In this document: positions 20,101-27,311 of the stretch, piece by piece
Position numbering within the stretch: position 1 is the stretch's first letter
Layout: every line of letters starts with the position of its first letter
Origin: Elusimicrobiota bacterium
GTDB lineage: Bacteria > Elusimicrobiota > Elusimicrobia > FEN-1173
Length of the DNA stretch: 64,000 bases
NCBI GenBank assembly: GCA_016788905.1
Contig: JAEURZ010000012.1
Location: forward strand, 1-64,000
Reading direction: 5' to 3'
Notes under the pieces: generated by a model
The model's input: the letters and a program-made list of their open reading frames with translations, nothing else
The model's database searches: none
What the model was told of the DNA's origin: nothing
Program-made: the position numbers and the translations under genes

Positions 20101-23100
20101 CTTTCATAAAAAGTTCGGGTTGATCGGGCACCCAACTTCCCTTTGCGTCCTGTCGAACAAAAGGAAGCCCATCGACAATGCGAAGAAATCTCCGGCTCGC
20201 CTCCTCTCCCCATCGTTGCTGAATCGACTGGGCAAATTCTTCTTGAATACCGTGCCAATCGAAAGAGGCATCGCTTGTTTTTTTAATGAGCGCCTGCAAT
20301 TCTGGGGAGGGCGCTGACGTTCGGTTTGGCTCAGCGATCGAACCTCGCTCCGTGATATCCCTTATTTCGTTGGGATCTGTCCCTAAGCTCAACCGATAGG
20401 ATTCCGGAACAACAAAGTTGTAAAGAGCGTGGGAGAAATAGCCGGTAAGACCGGCGTTCAGTAAATTCAGGCTTTCAAGAGGAAGTGATTGGGGCGTAAA
20501 GAAAAGGGTGGGATCCAATCCCCCCACGAAAACCGCAAACGTATTGATAGACAAAGCAACAAGAAACCGAATCGTGAACTGCTTAATGGTCTGTTGAGAC
20601 TCAATGGGGCGACCAAAATCGTCTTTCGGGACAACGAGGGAACTCGGGGGACCCCGGGTCATAACAGGTTTGCCATGGATGAGAGCCATCAGAAAGGATC
20701 CCGCAATAACGCCGACCCAAGGCCCCATAACGGAAGCCACCAAAAGGGATAAACCCACCGAAAGGTACGGAAGGAAAGGCAATTCTGCCAGGGGGACCAG
20801 GAGCGACTGAACATACCGCCCAGAAACGATTTGCCTGGCCCGGGCTGGAGATACCTTCATCACCCGCTCCACCCCTTTGGCCATCATCGAGAAGATGAAA
20901 CTCCCCATGCGAATGGGGGCCCGCGCGTTCAAAACAAGCTTGGCCGCCCTGGCATTTTCAGCCTGAGCCTTACGGAAAACCAATTCCATTTTTCTAAATC
21001 GTTCTTTGGCGCGATCGCTTTTGACATCCATGGAGAGCAGGAAAACGTCTTCGCTGGGTTGAACAACAAAGAACTCCCGGAGTTTTTCTAAGAGTATTTC
21101 TCCCCCATAACGCCGGCCCAAATAGGTGACGACCGCATTTTGCATGGCCGCCACATCTTCAAGGGACAACCGGGGCCCAACGCGATCACTGGGATTGGTG
21201 TCTTCAGTCCTATTCACTCTTAAAAAGGCAGCCCAATCGCCCAAATTAAAATCGTAAACAACGTGAAAGGGTTGTAACTTCTTTTTTTCGTCCGGGTGTT
21301 GTGTCGCTAATTTATTCCGCATGGTGTCTGCCGCTGAAACCAACTGATCTATAGAAGGAGGGCCCCTGGAAAGAGAATAGAACGTGTCCACCGCACGACC
21401 GAGTTTCGTTGGCTCAGAACCAAGGGAGGTCACCATTTCATGGTGAGCTTTAATAGCGTCGTTCCCTTTCCCGTGTTGATCGGATCCCTGCCAGGAATGG
21501 AACGCTCGGGATTGAATACGTTTTTCCAATCCACGCACCCACCGTTCCGGAACAAACCGAAACAGGACGGAGGGTAAATGACGGAACACCCATTCGGATG
21601 TCGCGTTCACCCCCCACCGAAGTCCTTGTTTCCGATATTGGGCTACCTCATAAATCAAAACATGGCCGCTCACTTCTTTTTTTAACCCTTTCCAAAATTC
21701 TTCGGCTTTAGGAACCTTAAAAGCGTCGTGAGACGGGTCTGAATGCTCTTGCATGGTCTGTTTAATATTATCTTCCTTCACTGTGCCAGGCCGTTCAAAG
21801 GAATAGACTTCAGCCAGATCATTCGCGATAAAAACTTGTTTTCGTCCCCGTCCCTTGGCCACCGCCAGCATATCCTCCGCCAAACGATCTGCCCACATCA
21901 TCACCACCGGAACCATTTCAGGGCGTAGGGTTCCGTCCTCGGCGAGTAATTGCAATTTCGGATATTCATCCGTTAACCTTCGAACCACATCCCCTAAACG
22001 CACCCCCCCCATGGAATAGGTAAACAACCCCAACCCCGGCCGGGTGGTGTCCAACCGTTCCCAGGATCCGAGATTATCCAAGCGATTCTCAATCGAATTT
22101 AAATTTTCTCCCGGATAATCTCGTTTCACAGCAATCGTTACGCCATTCCCGTGGCGCACAATGCTCATCCTCCCCCAGGGCCCTATCTCACTTTTAAACG
22201 CATTGGCGATTTTTTCAAGATAAGCCGTTTCTTCTTCCTTCCCATTTGCAAATTGAGGTCCTTCCAGAGAGTAGAACGCAAACTGGTCGCGCATGACATC
22301 GTTTTCAGCATCAATCACTTCCGTCAAAGCGGCTTCGATAGTCTTTCCACCATTTTTTAAGTCTCGCTCATTGAAAATCATTTTGTAATCGTCACCACCA
22401 GGGCCCTTTCTGATTTCTCCTTGCACCTGGGTGATACCCTCTTTAATCCAATACCGTTGCCACCAATAGGGCGAAAAGCCTTCGGAGGCACTCACCACAT
22501 CAACGGACCGAGAATCTCCTAAAACCCCCACCGAATGTTTATTGGTTAAATCGTTAACCGATCCTCCCAAGTCATGATCCGCCACAACCCGAAACACTTC
22601 ATCCAATGCCTCAATACTTTTTCCACCCCATTTTTCAACAAGTTCTTGCGTTTCTTCTTCTCCCGTTAAGGGTTTCCCAAGAGGATCCTGATTAATGGAA
22701 GGGTGCTCGGGTAAATTCTCAAATGTTTTTGAACTGAGAGGAGAAGCGTCAGGAAGGATGTCGAGGACTTCAAGGATCGCGTGGGTCAGGATGGCTCCAA
22801 CGAGACCTAAAACAGGAGAAAGTGAAACCAACACCCAAAGCGTCCCATCCACGCCAACTTGAAATCCAACAAACAGAACCACGGCCGAAACAGAAACCGC
22901 CACAAGGTTCAGGAGGAACGTTCCGCCCATGCGGACCCGTCGCTGGAGGTCGGTTTGGTCACTTCCATGATCTAAAACAAATTTCAATTGGGGTCCGACC
23001 ATGGACCAGATGAAAGATCCCGCCACAGCCAACCCCACCCCCTGTACGATTGTCAGCGAGAACACAATGGCAAGAATTCCCAGCCCCACCCCAGCCAGCG

Positions 23101-25849
23101 CGGCCGGCACACGTCCTTCCCATACAGAACCCCAATTCCAAAGGACTCCGATTTCTTCTATAAGCGATGTTCCGAAAATATCATGGCGTCCCAAAAAGTT
23201 TTTCAGCGTGTTCTCAGTCGAATTTTTCCATCTCTCCAACAACTCATACGTTGAGGGTTTTTGAAGTATGTATTTCTTTAGATGGTTATTCATTTTCCGA
23301 TGATCGGCCAACCATTGATTAACTATTTCTTTCGTTAATCGACCTTGAGCATCGAAAGACAATTCACCAACGTGAACGGTCATCGGTCCACGAACATGTT
23401 CAGGAATATCACGAAGAATTGTTTTTTCTGTGATTCCTTGAATCACAAGCTCTCGCGTTAACCCTTCCCGCGGAATCTCTTGTTCCAGTTTTTCCATGGC
23501 CAACATGATTTGGCTTTCTATCGACACAATACTCATGATCATCGGCGCGAGAGGTTTCGCCGTCGTATCCAACGCGCGGGTGGCGGGCTGGGGAGGGCTG
23601 ACCGCATCCGCTGTCTGACCGAATCCCACTCTCCGAATAGTTCCAAGACCGATGAAACCCAACAACCACTCCCACCCCAGTTCAAAACGCGTGGACAACC
23701 GGTTGGGCCACGCCCGCATGGAAGAAAAAGAATCCCTTATTTGGACTTTCAACGGTCTAGACTTAGGAACCGGCCTCACCGAAACATTTCCATACCCAGG
23801 AATATCAGCCTGATACTCAGAAAGCAATCCGGACTGCGGGTCCGTTGGAATAAAGAATTTATTCCCCCCAGAGAAGGACACATTCACACCCGTAGGGACA
23901 GGGACAGCCTTCGCCTGTATCTGTTCAGGAAAGTGAGCCGGTGTCGATAGGGGCACCTGTGTTGACTGGACACTCAACCCCAAAACAATCGCCACAAGTA
24001 ACGTCGCGAGTTTCGATGCCAATCCAAATCCTTTTCCATCCCCAGCGTCCGAGATATTGCCAATCGCCACCATCCGCGGCGTGGGGATATTGATGGTTTC
24101 CCCCGCAAAGAGCTTTTCCAAAGGCGCGGGATCCCGCGCTAAAAGTTCCAGGGTGCGGTGGCCGTCCGGCAGGGTGCCGTTCACTTTCGGGGTGACGACG
24201 GCGTAGGAAATATCTTTTTGACGGAGCAGTTGGGTCAGGCCTTCCGTGTGAAACCCGCCAGCCACCAAAATGGCGGTGTTGCTTTTTTCCGCGACCATTT
24301 TGGCCATGAGGTTTTGGACCAGGGCCCCGTTCCGACCCAACGCCTGAAGGCAAAATTCCTCAAAGGGCTTCAGAGTCTCCGGCGCAGGGGGGCTTAAAGC
24401 TTCCGGCAATCCCGATTCCTGGGCCAACGACTGAATGACCGTCCCCACACGTTGAATTTCCGTTTCGTGGGTGATGTGGTACAACCAGTCGGCGGGAGTG
24501 TATCCGTGCTGAACCAACCGTTCAAGGAGAGCCAAATGGCGCGCCGCCAAGACGATGCGCCGTTCGTCGTTCGTCACAGCCAAACCGTCCTGCACCGACC
24601 GTTCCAACGTGCTCAGTTCCGTCAACAGGTCATTGCGATTAATCTTCTCGGCCAACAACACGTATCGAACATACGCGCTCAGCTGGCTAAACTCTTCCAA
24701 ATTGATTCCGCTCTGGGAACATAGCTTACGCAGGAACCGGTAGTAGTCTCCATAGGAAATCCGACCCAACCGGTACATCGCACTCCGGTCCACCAGTTGA
24801 GTAAGGCTCGATTTCGAAAGCCCGCTGACAAGTCGCTCCAAAAGGACGGCCCGCTCGGATTCAATCCGCTTAAAATCCAGTGAATCTTCCCAGTGAAGGG
24901 CGTCCTGCAACAAAACAAGGTTAGGGAAATGGGCCCGGGACAGCATTGAAGAGCGCAAAAGATAGCGTGTGTACACACCCAGGGGTTCCTTGCGAGAGTG
25001 ATACCCGGTCAGATGACGGTCAAATTCAAGAAGTTTTGGCGAAAGCCGCTGGTCTTTTACATCCGCTAAAATCCCCCGGGCTTTTCGGAGAAACGCCTCA
25101 ACCTCGGGCCGATTTGCAGCGGAATTCTTCACCGCCGTCACGTTGGCCTTGTAAGCGTCCATGTCTTCCACGCCCCACAACAACGGCATGCGCTTGGCCG
25201 TGATCCCCGCGAATTCCGGTCCGCCTAAATACCCTTCCTCCATAAAATGTTCAGCCACCGCTTTGGTGATATCCGCGTCGGGAAACGATCGAAAGGCTTC
25301 CGTGGCGAAAGCCCCCTGGGCCCCTTCCAACCCCACCAGGTTAACGCCTCGCTCATCTTGCAACGCCTCAACGAGACCGGCAATGTTCCTTTGGGCTTCG
25401 GTCGAATCATGAAGATCTTGGATTTGGATAACGAGAGGCGCGCCAGGCCGTTTTGACAAAAACACATCCCGCATGTTTCCGTACGGCGCAATGACATCGG
25501 CCAACCAACGGGGGAGATCCCTTTCAAAAACAGGAATTTTCCCCCCAACCAAATGTTCTTTGGGAGAAACTGGCATGACGGAACTTTCAACCGGCCCATG
25601 GAAATCCAGCCGAACCCCACCGGGAAGTTGGGCCAAAATGAGTGCGTCGTTGGGGCTCGGGAGGGAAGGGGCTGAGGCGTTTGTTTTCCCCACTTTCTGA
25701 GCGGCGTTACGGCGCGAAGACCAAAAACTGGCCTCCGCCGCGTGACAAAAAACCACGTTGGTGGCCCCATAAACAAAGGCCACAAACCCCGCCAGAAATC
25801 GCCGAAAAAGGCGGTTGGGCTCAATTAAATGAAAGTGATTATGTTTCAT
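11120..25849 (-). CDS. Giant 4909-residue multidomain protein: Tiki/ChaN-like, GGDEF-like, RelA/SpoT-like, PTS enzyme I-like
   Basis: One uninterrupted frame. Approximate order: signal or anchor segment (10-35) and SFWSSRRNAA motif; Tiki/ChaN-like domain (130-565; IQIQDLHDST, LVGLEGA, VAGGFHTEG); membrane segments near 615, 915 and 1000; degenerate GGDEF (1085-1340; DHDLGGSVND, GPGGDDYKMIF, ADRLAEDMLAVAKGRGRKQVF); membrane segments near 1700; RelA/SpoT-synthetase-like region (1990-2220; LAARLGW, VRAKDIFSLMSKLM, LELQFFS); TGS-like part near 2286; ACT-like repeats near 2553 and 2640-2700; membrane segments near 2760 and 2830; PTS enzyme I-like region (2870-3680) keeping phospho-His H3272, R3380 and C3602; more membrane segments near 3700 and 4080; an unrecognised C-terminal 800 residues. 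Whether any catalytic domain is active is unknown. ATG at 25849 lies 7 nt after a -10 (TAACAT), so the transcript is probably leaderless. Confidence 0.85.
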   Translation of the reverse strand: MKHNHFHLIEPNRLFRRFLAGFVAFVYGATNVVFCHAAEASFWSSRRNAAQKVGKTNASAPSLPSPNDALILAQLPGGVRLDFHGPVESSVMPVSPKEHLVGGKIPVFERDLPRWLADVIAPYGNMRDVFLSKRPGAPLVIQIQDLHDSTEAQRNIAGLVEALQDERGVNLVGLEGAQGAFATEAFRSFPDADITKAVAEHFMEEGYLGGPEFAGITAKRMPLLWGVEDMDAYKANVTAVKNSAANRPEVEAFLRKARGILADVKDQRLSPKLLEFDRHLTGYHSRKEPLGVYTRYLLRSSMLSRAHFPNLVLLQDALHWEDSLDFKRIESERAVLLERLVSGLSKSSLTQLVDRSAMYRLGRISYGDYYRFLRKLCSQSGINLEEFSQLSAYVRYVLLAEKINRNDLLTELSTLERSVQDGLAVTNDERRIVLAARHLALLERLVQHGYTPADWLYHITHETEIQRVGTVIQSLAQESGLPEALSPPAPETLKPFEEFCLQALGRNGALVQNLMAKMVAEKSNTAILVAGGFHTEGLTQLLRQKDISYAVVTPKVNGTLPDGHRTLELLARDPAPLEKLFAGETINIPTPRMVAIGNISDAGDGKGFGLASKLATLLVAIVLGLSVQSTQVPLSTPAHFPEQIQAKAVPVPTGVNVSFSGGNKFFIPTDPQSGLLSEYQADIPGYGNVSVRPVPKSRPLKVQIRDSFSSMRAWPNRLSTRFELGWEWLLGFIGLGTIRRVGFGQTADAVSPPQPATRALDTTAKPLAPMIMSIVSIESQIMLAMEKLEQEIPREGLTRELVIQGITEKTILRDIPEHVRGPMTVHVGELSFDAQGRLTKEIVNQWLADHRKMNNHLKKYILQKPSTYELLERWKNSTENTLKNFLGRHDIFGTSLIEEIGVLWNWGSVWEGRVPAALAGVGLGILAIVFSLTIVQGVGLAVAGSFIWSMVGPQLKFVLDHGSDQTDLQRRVRMGGTFLLNLVAVSVSAVVLFVGFQVGVDGTLWVLVSLSPVLGLVGAILTHAILEVLDILPDASPLSSKTFENLPEHPSINQDPLGKPLTGEEETQELVEKWGGKSIEALDEVFRVVADHDLGGSVNDLTNKHSVGVLGDSRSVDVVSASEGFSPYWWQRYWIKEGITQVQGEIRKGPGGDDYKMIFNERDLKNGGKTIEAALTEVIDAENDVMRDQFAFYSLEGPQFANGKEEETAYLEKIANAFKSEIGPWGRMSIVRHGNGVTIAVKRDYPGENLNSIENRLDNLGSWERLDTTRPGLGLFTYSMGGVRLGDVVRRLTDEYPKLQLLAEDGTLRPEMVPVVMMWADRLAEDMLAVAKGRGRKQVFIANDLAEVYSFERPGTVKEDNIKQTMQEHSDPSHDAFKVPKAEEFWKGLKKEVSGHVLIYEVAQYRKQGLRWGVNATSEWVFRHLPSVLFRFVPERWVRGLEKRIQSRAFHSWQGSDQHGKGNDAIKAHHEMVTSLGSEPTKLGRAVDTFYSLSRGPPSIDQLVSAADTMRNKLATQHPDEKKKLQPFHVVYDFNLGDWAAFLRVNRTEDTNPSDRVGPRLSLEDVAAMQNAVVTYLGRRYGGEILLEKLREFFVVQPSEDVFLLSMDVKSDRAKERFRKMELVFRKAQAENARAAKLVLNARAPIRMGSFIFSMMAKGVERVMKVSPARARQIVSGRYVQSLLVPLAELPFLPYLSVGLSLLVASVMGPWVGVIAGSFLMALIHGKPVMTRGPPSSLVVPKDDFGRPIESQQTIKQFTIRFLVALSINTFAVFVGGLDPTLFFTPQSLPLESLNLLNAGLTGYFSHALYNFVVPESYRLSLGTDPNEIRDITERGSIAEPNRTSAPSPELQALIKKTSDASFDWHGIQEEFAQSIQQRWGEEASRRFLRIVDGLPFVRQDAKGSWVPDQPELFMKAVVQELRPVSNARDNRSRRKEDRKKRKGADERSYPGDADLMEYVFYFSRSVVQGMLREKREAYARSKTIVELTEEEQTIVLKSVAGFGTLAARLGWSTMAIDLTDAGMELWRPQDYYLTKASYDKRMGTDEMGRNKIAEKILGKLKTVLGKDYEVLPRFDGFTLSKPEAFVTVRAKDIFSLMSKLMREKRKGRDYSLDHVQDLFTAKIVLPNSKGLREWGADVAEVVEKINSELKTTNIEDYDVRDRVMGGATYVTVLIRINEGSEEIEVPLELQFFSHRRYRLLERMAGVGGNKTKPYWIYKASDFFRNIFSDGKEIVLTPNSYVLQENWRENISMLAQEWDQENVVQVKTGSAVKYVSLPNRGEKAATFIDLAAMSGLIKWENNECFASTPFVGGNGNLLSASLENPIPLGATIEWKTPIALPEASRAILRLRSSEKKTAHDLTSPEERRKHKEKFDLAFQWLTNSLSRLVSRESPGILNPLFLLHMWNQPMLKQKDYVSQISDGINAELESYANHLNLSLDEFKTLVVGDPKIIIPVFGRFSSDPAPEKHRGYEPPELIKAREIITSFVESLVVSTGGRNFVAYEIGDLLDLLVTIGVFNQEQKSQFQYQMYEGSIVTSQDKNQGSKFFIDSKDRPGLFNRVMKIIVDNGGKLVRASSSRGRKIAVFVAGNRENLDSINSALKQIPLRGGHVSKRDLQVKLEVEFPEGRPTESLDLTSLTAALSRWLASLGGNINSLSVSTEDSGPSIQFIVDLTETAYERLMDMDAEGNEHSSLVRKELDAVQGDLSIESTEIVNGVADPLAEGKGIGVLKSPESPSNLYSAAFLLGGMYGNVVPVVLDPLLGFGIVFMVVASVLVWMTIHKNGVSKVFGDEEITKSVKRKKNPLESVWKTFWSAWGNLIHGKRWVLGLALMAVLLGFPIDALGAESLSGFGTGIGILQEGGALAGGGLGLVLMGLGIKKIGRDRSKYFVGLGGTNGVKVIEFGLATHFKSLVSDGEVVRYVSYSLQNPGDSEALIANKVGKEKARLREAYSVVSGYETIKDLKTLALGLDKIEKSKVNAQAAIVDVLDGLGGTADSHLKAEIQSFKKDLLNHMAETHSLEHLGLSDQDLERAIKRERELLLRAIGRVQERVERLKNTPLPEGANAEQIEQHQQLLELAGVDEMVLKDLENEIGDLIKSRKQSAFGALRLKLKGIEIEPDMEEKLKEMWNQEKTLILSVMAETHERVPSGEIETEVSRFNEAWGKKSFSPHTMDGDTLKNFNIQVVDRIREGWSVESALLFVQDTFHLQGLRVGDIVSDLIDGLSSSPYDTEADKVVLIAEEIPTPLDLIKLISRGVRIVGIVSRKGNIGSHVSIVAISYGIPCVTGFQSDKVGDRSLAEVIPSGVVIAVNGASGQVEINPSIQRISELERFHHELMAKERVYFEERHEAVSVPILASPDDPHQVKDVISLGGAGVGLIRTEFLFDNEEFRPLDEEGKPNPHFENYLVEEFEKAVGAMEGKTIDIRVVDNQGKDDKPLAGVKQRDGGQTGIDYLLYDHDGRKVALQEIRAIIRVYQTRKNIRMFFPLVSTPEEARDIDKLIQEAVKSLPVGERSSWDIPPVGYMIETPAGAISASTNPGFLKKAAFLNFGTTDLTKFIFGKTRNAESLGGLLSTNQPIVISHMSKVLKALKNSRSTMDVTLCGALATSRVFWPIAHILNESYPIRLSVAPSRIPEVKYYMRRVGQDKEAIKRIKKLLEEESTTPEQLTAECQKLIDRIDRESKNEKAYRDYMEKLRTDNLRRVIGGAISLVALLGLGMIFASAIWTVPSPEMVGLVWSQAGGLSLSPLSSSFLGLGVLMGITKPWDSLMEIFYGENVEEDLPPIVNKRRKTTRSQNKISRLPGSRVFQPTRNPAADFLFSHVGKPRVDGAELMAGIKKRLGKPLDSNGLKNFSFYVALWLKRYENQNSTDPVLQQAMALQQWADTLRLVGELRDLTGSIKDSRTSGKSWVHVLVEKKKDIKRIRNNVGSAAYWMGGRDSRSNQNLKFVQSIFDMFTLRNRNKSEQWDEVDRLNRLLTIAHDRLVDWDIAIPLPSREFKGIAIVDLEVLGGGGQTPSVGQVAPRGGERNFRDPLAVVSAVFLLGLSLLFIPAEAMAVVSTVDPLGWGVGDPLGLAFMMGGVLGGLGVFGRRSVRRASTRMMSDAQINGRIRQLADRLNNEASNKEDAYRMGQEFVRDLLSQGLSVNDLDVVRNKLFLLGNYVQSREDENRNALFLATQRIRFLMEAAFVLVDLHARLERYGNSGELGKGPKVVQNPKPINEGLNVISEMGKKVVRQFKITVDEPEKRPEEVKLIQAEIERALHGLVVVSAYGDWTKSATGLFGSHDLFSSLLKMTEAQETQTTKRVEGYPLRVEGKAVRSEEESLLEMPEPYLLSVIRRVYLAALKAVEPVNPFQEILSTVLKEIGDARLTEENVRVLFGLNEAPRKGNLRTSGILVSRSKSGGVFGVLIRLQKAQLWTAMDSTVTMRNKDKAAVQFAGYRHTMLYSVLLAGLAFESGVSQERMVREGLGEAGVRALFEQGISASEIRRIQRAIYDGVTGLSLPLRVVPRHDPVRAATESALADLFPLTPGPALMDLILLPDEVEGVQRSLKERKNRLSNLTAGLLEGAKQTNGKVGPALEKVVTDSHNSPEAFQPGPLVMALSHLLQSNKVSLERARAVFANRILQGTQRGTPISGEAIGLLMAMGGSLFEGDRRLGHDEEEVSRVRRLYQGWDFALFLATLSVDQESFDLDASPVQQGLEAFNRVRSQAWGLRDRHSALSEAFGKNEDMLIHLSPAMAQGKRGELTPEDLTQLDFIDQLERRLGQEDERAEDWIKSGKKIGFAVIDPQGESYRQEDVMANLEALLSKKVRGNLEHLKRRPLSFGVISGEKAQGSDQNIVSAKTEIEKLGFDGAVSIFALDIPGVSWDYTGMDERIVSLILALSGGLMCQVSASFTESLKAQRAVKRAA

Positions 25850-25856
25850 AGCTCTT

Positions 25857-25900
25857 ATGTTACAAGTAAAAAGTTAAGGTCACCTTAACATCTTGTAACA
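25857..25900 (-). promoter_or_regulatory. Giant-gene promoter: variant 18-bp box, palindrome and -10
   Basis: On the minus strand ATGTTACAA-GA-TGTTAAG begins at 25901 and its last base is 25884; after exactly 21 nt follows TAACAT (25862 to 25857), then 7 nt and the ATG. This repeats the spacing of the other two giant-family promoters with two differences in the box. The 21-nt spacer also contains most of a perfect interrupted palindrome GTTAAGGT-C-ACCTTAAC (25873-25889), a possible second operator. Confidence 0.6.
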
Positions 25901-26030
25901 TTGTTGTAACGAGTTTTTTGGAATCCAGTAACGCAGGGGGTGTCTCTTTAGCCCTTGAAAGGAATTTCCTTGACCGAGCATCGCCCCTCCAATCCACCGG
26001 CAATGCCACCTATCCAGCAGGTTGCACACG

Positions 26031-26080
26031 TTTCTCCCTCTCCCGCTCGCGGGAGAGGGCCGGGGAGAGGGTGGGGTTTC
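26031..26080. repeat. REP-like palindromic element, type A
   Basis: The core CTCTCCCGCTCGCGGGAGAG is a perfect palindrome and is followed by GGCCGGGGAGAGGGTGGGGTTT. It is nearly identical over 50 nt to the copy at 36275-36325. It sits between the giant gene and the divergent end of the methyltransferase gene. Confidence 0.8.
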
Positions 26081-26095
26081 CGGACACCAGAGTCG

Positions 26096-27025
26096 TTACC
26101 TTTTCCTCTGAAAAACATACACCGCGGGGTCCAATTCAGGGGGCAACACATAGCGGCTCAATGTTTCGTCACGGGCCCAACTAAATTCTTTTTGAAGGGT
26201 GTAGTCTCTCCAATTCCCCGCGGCAAAGGAATGGCGGCTGGCAATCACAATATAGGTTTTTACCGTTGGGAAAGAAAACACCGTCCGTTCAAAATCGTTC
26301 CCCGCCGGAGGCCAAGAACAAAGGACCACTTCGGGCCGATGGGCGGCCAAGGCCGGGCCCACCGACGTTTTTTGAACATGGGAAGGAAACTGAATGGCGT
26401 GGGACCAACTGTGGTTATCCATGGCGTGAATGTGAACCCCTTTATCCGCCAGAAACCGTGTTAACGTTCCATCCCCAGCCGCAATCTCCAAAGCCGGCGC
26501 AGTCCCGATCTTCTGAGCCAATTCTTTCACCAACCGTGTGGTAAAAAAACAATAAATGCCCTTGGGCTGAACCAGCGGCATCAAGAATTTGCGCTGGGTT
26601 AAAAACGGCCAACAAACCCGAAACCACCCATAAGAAGCGGGCTTTCTTTCCAGCCCCCGTCGAAAAAAGAGCCGTTGCAACACCGTCCCGTTCCACCAAT
26701 TAAACCGAAGAGGTCCGGTGTCTTTCCCCACCACCGCCCCAGCCAAAATTTGTTCCATGGCCAAAACCGCCATACGACTTTTGACCAAATCTTTGGTGGC
26801 CCCACTGGAATCGACTTTTTTTCCAGCCAATCGCCCAAGAGCATTGGCCTCAAGCGTGCGCAAATGGGAGAGATGGTCCGCCACCAAGCCCAACCTCCGC
26901 TCGCCCAATACCCCCAACAGTTCCGCGGCCGTTTCCTGCCACCAACGGGGATACCGCGCCTTCAGCCCATCTAACGAGGGATGCCCCGCCAACCACTGAA
27001 CAACGTCATGGTTCGCCCTATGCAT
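26096..27025 (-). CDS. Class I SAM-dependent methyltransferase-like protein
   Basis: Residues about 150-300 form a Rossmann-type methyltransferase: motif I is ALEIAAGDGTLTRFL, the acidic residue after strand 2 is in IHAMDNHSW, and motif IV is VVLCSWPPAGNDFE. The N-terminal half (about 1-140) is an unrecognised helical region. The substrate cannot be told; the SWPP string recalls the (N/D)PP(Y/F) motif of amino-methyltransferases. The ATG at 27025 has no strong ribosome site. It stands alone between REP-like repeat and fic terminator. Confidence 0.65.
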   Translation of the reverse strand: MHRANHDVVQWLAGHPSLDGLKARYPRWWQETAAELLGVLGERRLGLVADHLSHLRTLEANALGRLAGKKVDSSGATKDLVKSRMAVLAMEQILAGAVVGKDTGPLRFNWWNGTVLQRLFFRRGLERKPASYGWFRVCWPFLTQRKFLMPLVQPKGIYCFFTTRLVKELAQKIGTAPALEIAAGDGTLTRFLADKGVHIHAMDNHSWSHAIQFPSHVQKTSVGPALAAHRPEVVLCSWPPAGNDFERTVFSFPTVKTYIVIASRHSFAAGNWRDYTLQKEFSWARDETLSRYVLPPELDPAVYVFQRKR

Positions 27026-27311
27026 AGGTTACAGTGCCCTCCACCCGAGACTAACCCCAGATATACATGTAACCCTCGCGAACAAAAATTACAACCCCTG
27101 AAGAAAATTAAAATCGATACCCCACCGACACCCGAATACTTTAGGTTTCCTCCCAATCAAAAATCCCCCCGTCTCCCAATCTATCCGGGAGGCAGGGGGC
27201 TGAACGTTAAATCCAAAAATCTCAATGAGCGCACGTAAAAAACGAATACTACCCTTTTTATTACCCTCTTTTAGAGGTAATGCCCTTATTCCCTACCCAA
27301 CGACCACCTTT
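27026..27311. other. Intergenic region between methyltransferase and fic genes
   Basis: It contains a likely terminator (27165-27198) and a second hairpin TTACCCTCTTTTAGAGGTAA at about 27262-27281. I see no gene, tRNA or repeat copy in it. Confidence 0.5.
27165..27198 (-). terminator. Probable intrinsic terminator after the fic gene
   Basis: On the minus strand a stem pairs CCCCC-CTCCC with GGGAG-GGGGG around an internal mismatch and a loop of about 9 nt; ATTTTTG follows directly. It would end the long ilv-leu-fic transcription unit about 110 nt after the fic stop codon. Confidence 0.5.

Noticed and set aside
20090-20320. Numerous 60-100 codon frames on both strands within the giant genes
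   Set aside because: All lie inside the single continuous giant frames and have no ribosome sites or recognisable products.
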